Of a stretch of DNA of 64,000 nt, positions 61,984-64,000 are shown one piece after another. Position 1 is the first letter of the stretch. Every line of letters starts with the position of its first letter. Under the pieces are notes generated by a model. It made no database searches. It was not told the origin of the DNA and saw only the letters and a list, made by a program, of their open reading frames with translations. Both the position numbers and the translations under genes were made by a program. Source of the stretch: Prorocentrum cordatum (taxonomy: Eukaryota > Sar > Dinophyceae > Prorocentrales > Prorocentraceae). Where the stretch lies: positions 193,175 to 257,174 of the forward strand of contig CAUYUJ010016299.1 of assembly GCA_963575745.1 (NCBI GenBank). The letters are read 5' to 3'.

Positions 61984-64000
61984 TGCTTTTGTCCCCTGGG
62001 CTTATGAGATATTCCACGTTTTTAGTACGGCATACCACAGCAGTGCCACGTACCACTGCCGTGCTTCTTTGGGGTCTGCCGTGCTCCTGTGGAGTTTGCC
62101 GTGCGAACGTGTGGTCTGCCGTGCTCCTGTGTGGTCTGGCGTGCTCCTGTATGGTCTGCCGTGCTCTTGTGTGGTTTGCCGTGCTCCTGTGTGGTCTGCC
62201 GTGCTCCCGTGGGGTCTGCCGTGTCCTGTGTGGTCTGCCGTGCTCCTGTGTGGTCTGCCGTGCTCCTGTGTGGTCTGCCGTGCTCCTTCTTGGTCTGCCG
62301 TGCTCATGTGGGGTCTGCCGTGCTCCTGTGCGGTCTGCCGTGCGAACGTGTGGACTGCCGTGCTCATTTGGGGTCTGCCTTGCTCCTTTGTGGTTTGCCG
62401 CGCTCCTGTGTGGTGCCGGCCCAGGCGTTCGGCTCGAGCGCCGGCCCGGGTGCCGGAAGCGGCCCGGAAGGGGTTCCCGGGCGCCGGGAGCAGAAAATCA
62501 ATATTTTCGAAAGAAAAATATGTCTTGGAGTGGCCTTTTTTCGGCACCGCCTCGGAATTCAATTTTCCGGCGCCGGCCGGCGCCGGAACCGGCCCGGGCG
62601 CTGGCCCGGGTGCCGGCCCGGGCGTTTGGCTCGAGCGCCGGCCCGGGTGCCGGAAGCGGCCCGGAAGGGGTTTCCGGGCGCCGGGAGCAGAAAATCAATA
62701 TTTTCGAAAGAAAAATATGTCTTGGAGTGGCCTTTTTTCGGCACCGCCTCGGAATTCAATTTTCCGGCGCCGGCCGGCGCCGGAACCGGCCCGGGCGCTG
62801 GCCCGGGTGCTGGCCCGGCGTTCGGCTCGAGCGCCGGCCCGGGTGCCGGAAGCGGCCCGGAAGGGGTTCCCGGGCGCCGGGAGCAGAAAATCAATATTTT
62901 CGAAAGAAAAATATGTCTTGGAGTGGCCTTTTTTCGGCACCGCCTCGGAATTCAATTTTCCGGCGCCGGCCGGCGCCGGAACCGGCCCGGGCGCTGGCCC
63001 GGGTGCTGGCCCGGGCGTTTGGCTCGAGCGCCGGCCCGGGTGCCGGAAGCGGCCCGGAAGGGGTTCCCGGGCGCCGGGAGCAGAAAATCAATATTTTCGA
63101 AAGAAAAATATGTCTTGGAGTGGCCTTTTTTCGGCACCGCCTCGGAATTCAATTTTCCGGCGCCGGCCGGCGCCGGAACCGGCCCGGGCGCTGGCCCGGG
63201 TGCTGGCCCGGGCGTTTGGCTCGAGCGCCGGCCCGGGTGCCGGAAGCGGCCCGGAAGGGGTTCCCGGGCGCCGGGAGCAGAAAATCAATATTTTCGAAAG
63301 AAAAATATGTCTTGGAGTGGCCTTTTTTCGGCACCGCCTCGGAATTCAATTTTCCGGCGCCGGCCGGCGCCGGAACCGGCCCGGGCGCTGGCCCGGGTGC
63401 TGGCCCAGGCGTTCGGCTCGAGCGCCGGCCCGGGTGCCGGAAGCGGCCCGGAAGGGGTTCCCGGGCGCCGGGAGCAGAAAATCAATATTTTCGAAAGAAA
63501 AATATGTCTTGGAGTGGCCTTTTTTCGGCACCGCCTCGGAATTCAATTTTCCGGCGCCGGCCGGCGCCGGAACCGGCCCGGGCGCTGGCCCGGGTGCTGG
63601 CCCGGGCGTTTGGCTCGAGCGCCGGCCCGGGTGCCAGAAGCGGCCCGGAAGGGGTTCCCGGGCGCCGGGAGCAGAAAATCAATATTTTCGAAAGAAAAAT
63701 ATGTCTTGGAGTGGCCTTTTTTCGGCACCGCCTCGGAATTCAATTTTCCGGCGCCGGCCGGCGCCGGAACCGGCCCAGGCTGCCGTGCTCCTGTGTGGTC
63801 AGCCGTGCTCCTGAGGCGTCTACGGTGCTCTTTTGGGGTCTGCCGTACTCATTTGGGGTCTGCCGTGCTCCTGTGGTCGGCCGTGCTCATTTGGGGTCTG
63901 CCGCGCGCCTGTGAGATCTGCCGTGCTCCTGTTGGGGAAACGCCAGCGGCGTTCGGGGTACAACAAAAAGGCGCGTTTATGTTGTACCCGCGCGCGGTCT
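61984..64000 (+). repeat. Segmental duplication, copy 2 (with 7 satellite monomers; runs off the window)
   Basis: Same order as 57544-58790 but with seven 196-197-bp monomers (GGAATTC at 62554, 62751, 62947, 63144, 63341, 63538, 63735) instead of three. Double-hairpin unit at 63937-63989. Confidence 0.9.

Overview
The window is nuclear DNA of a dinoflagellate. The decisive evidence is a complete 22-nt dinoflagellate spliced leader (SL) built into the genome at 61203-61224 (minus strand), with shortened or diverged SL copies at 7651-7670, 22386-22400 and 22332-22345. An intraflagellar-transport gene, dinoflagellate-type LINE and Ty1/copia proteins, and dense GC-rich repeats agree. The species cannot be named. 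Almost everything is transposon or repeat. The host genes I can support are two exons of IFT172 and one intronless retrocopied gene.

Layout. 1-6.8 kb: a decayed plus-strand LINE (endonuclease, reverse transcriptase, RNase H and zinc-finger pieces in shifted frames) interrupted by a minisatellite. 7.0-15.2 kb: an array of a ~150-165-bp unit joined by (TCC)n; a second, better preserved LINE that starts with an SL relic sits inside one (TCC)n tract. 15.5-22.4 kb: a third LINE on the minus strand with one unbroken 2178-codon frame and an unusual domain order: RNase H, endonuclease, reverse transcriptase, two C2H2 fingers, then an unassigned alpha/beta-like region.

23.3-44.5 kb: two consecutive IFT172 exons on the minus strand (44350-44478 and 23277-23558) separated by a ~20.8-kb intron. 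The intron carries a complete 17,191-bp Ty1/copia-type LTR retrotransposon (26213-43403) in the same orientation, with 262-bp LTRs (~94% identical), a TGTTG target duplication and a primer binding site resembling that for initiator tRNA-Met. It encodes Gag, a RING-H2 protein, a protease-like piece, a cytosine-methyltransferase-like domain, integrase, reverse transcriptase and RNase H, all now broken by frameshifts. Its interior upstream of the integrase carries 24 copies of a 14-nt mini-hairpin whose stems vary in a pairing-preserving way and whose coding reading is usually Ala-Gly-x-Pro-Ala.

44.5-64 kb: repeat territory. It has a 2.6-kb (TAG)n tract, degenerate GCCGTCTTGGGG-type repeats, a 536-bp tandem duplication, a 20-bp minisatellite in both orientations, a ~1.28-kb-arm inverted repeat, three arrays of a 196-197-bp satellite and a segmental duplication. 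Within it lies a 1.94-kb retrocopied mRNA (59290-61225) flanked by a 15-bp target duplication, starting with an exact SL and holding an intact 409-codon frame. Together these show retroposition of SL-tagged mRNAs, intron growth by LTR insertion, and rapid satellite turnover.
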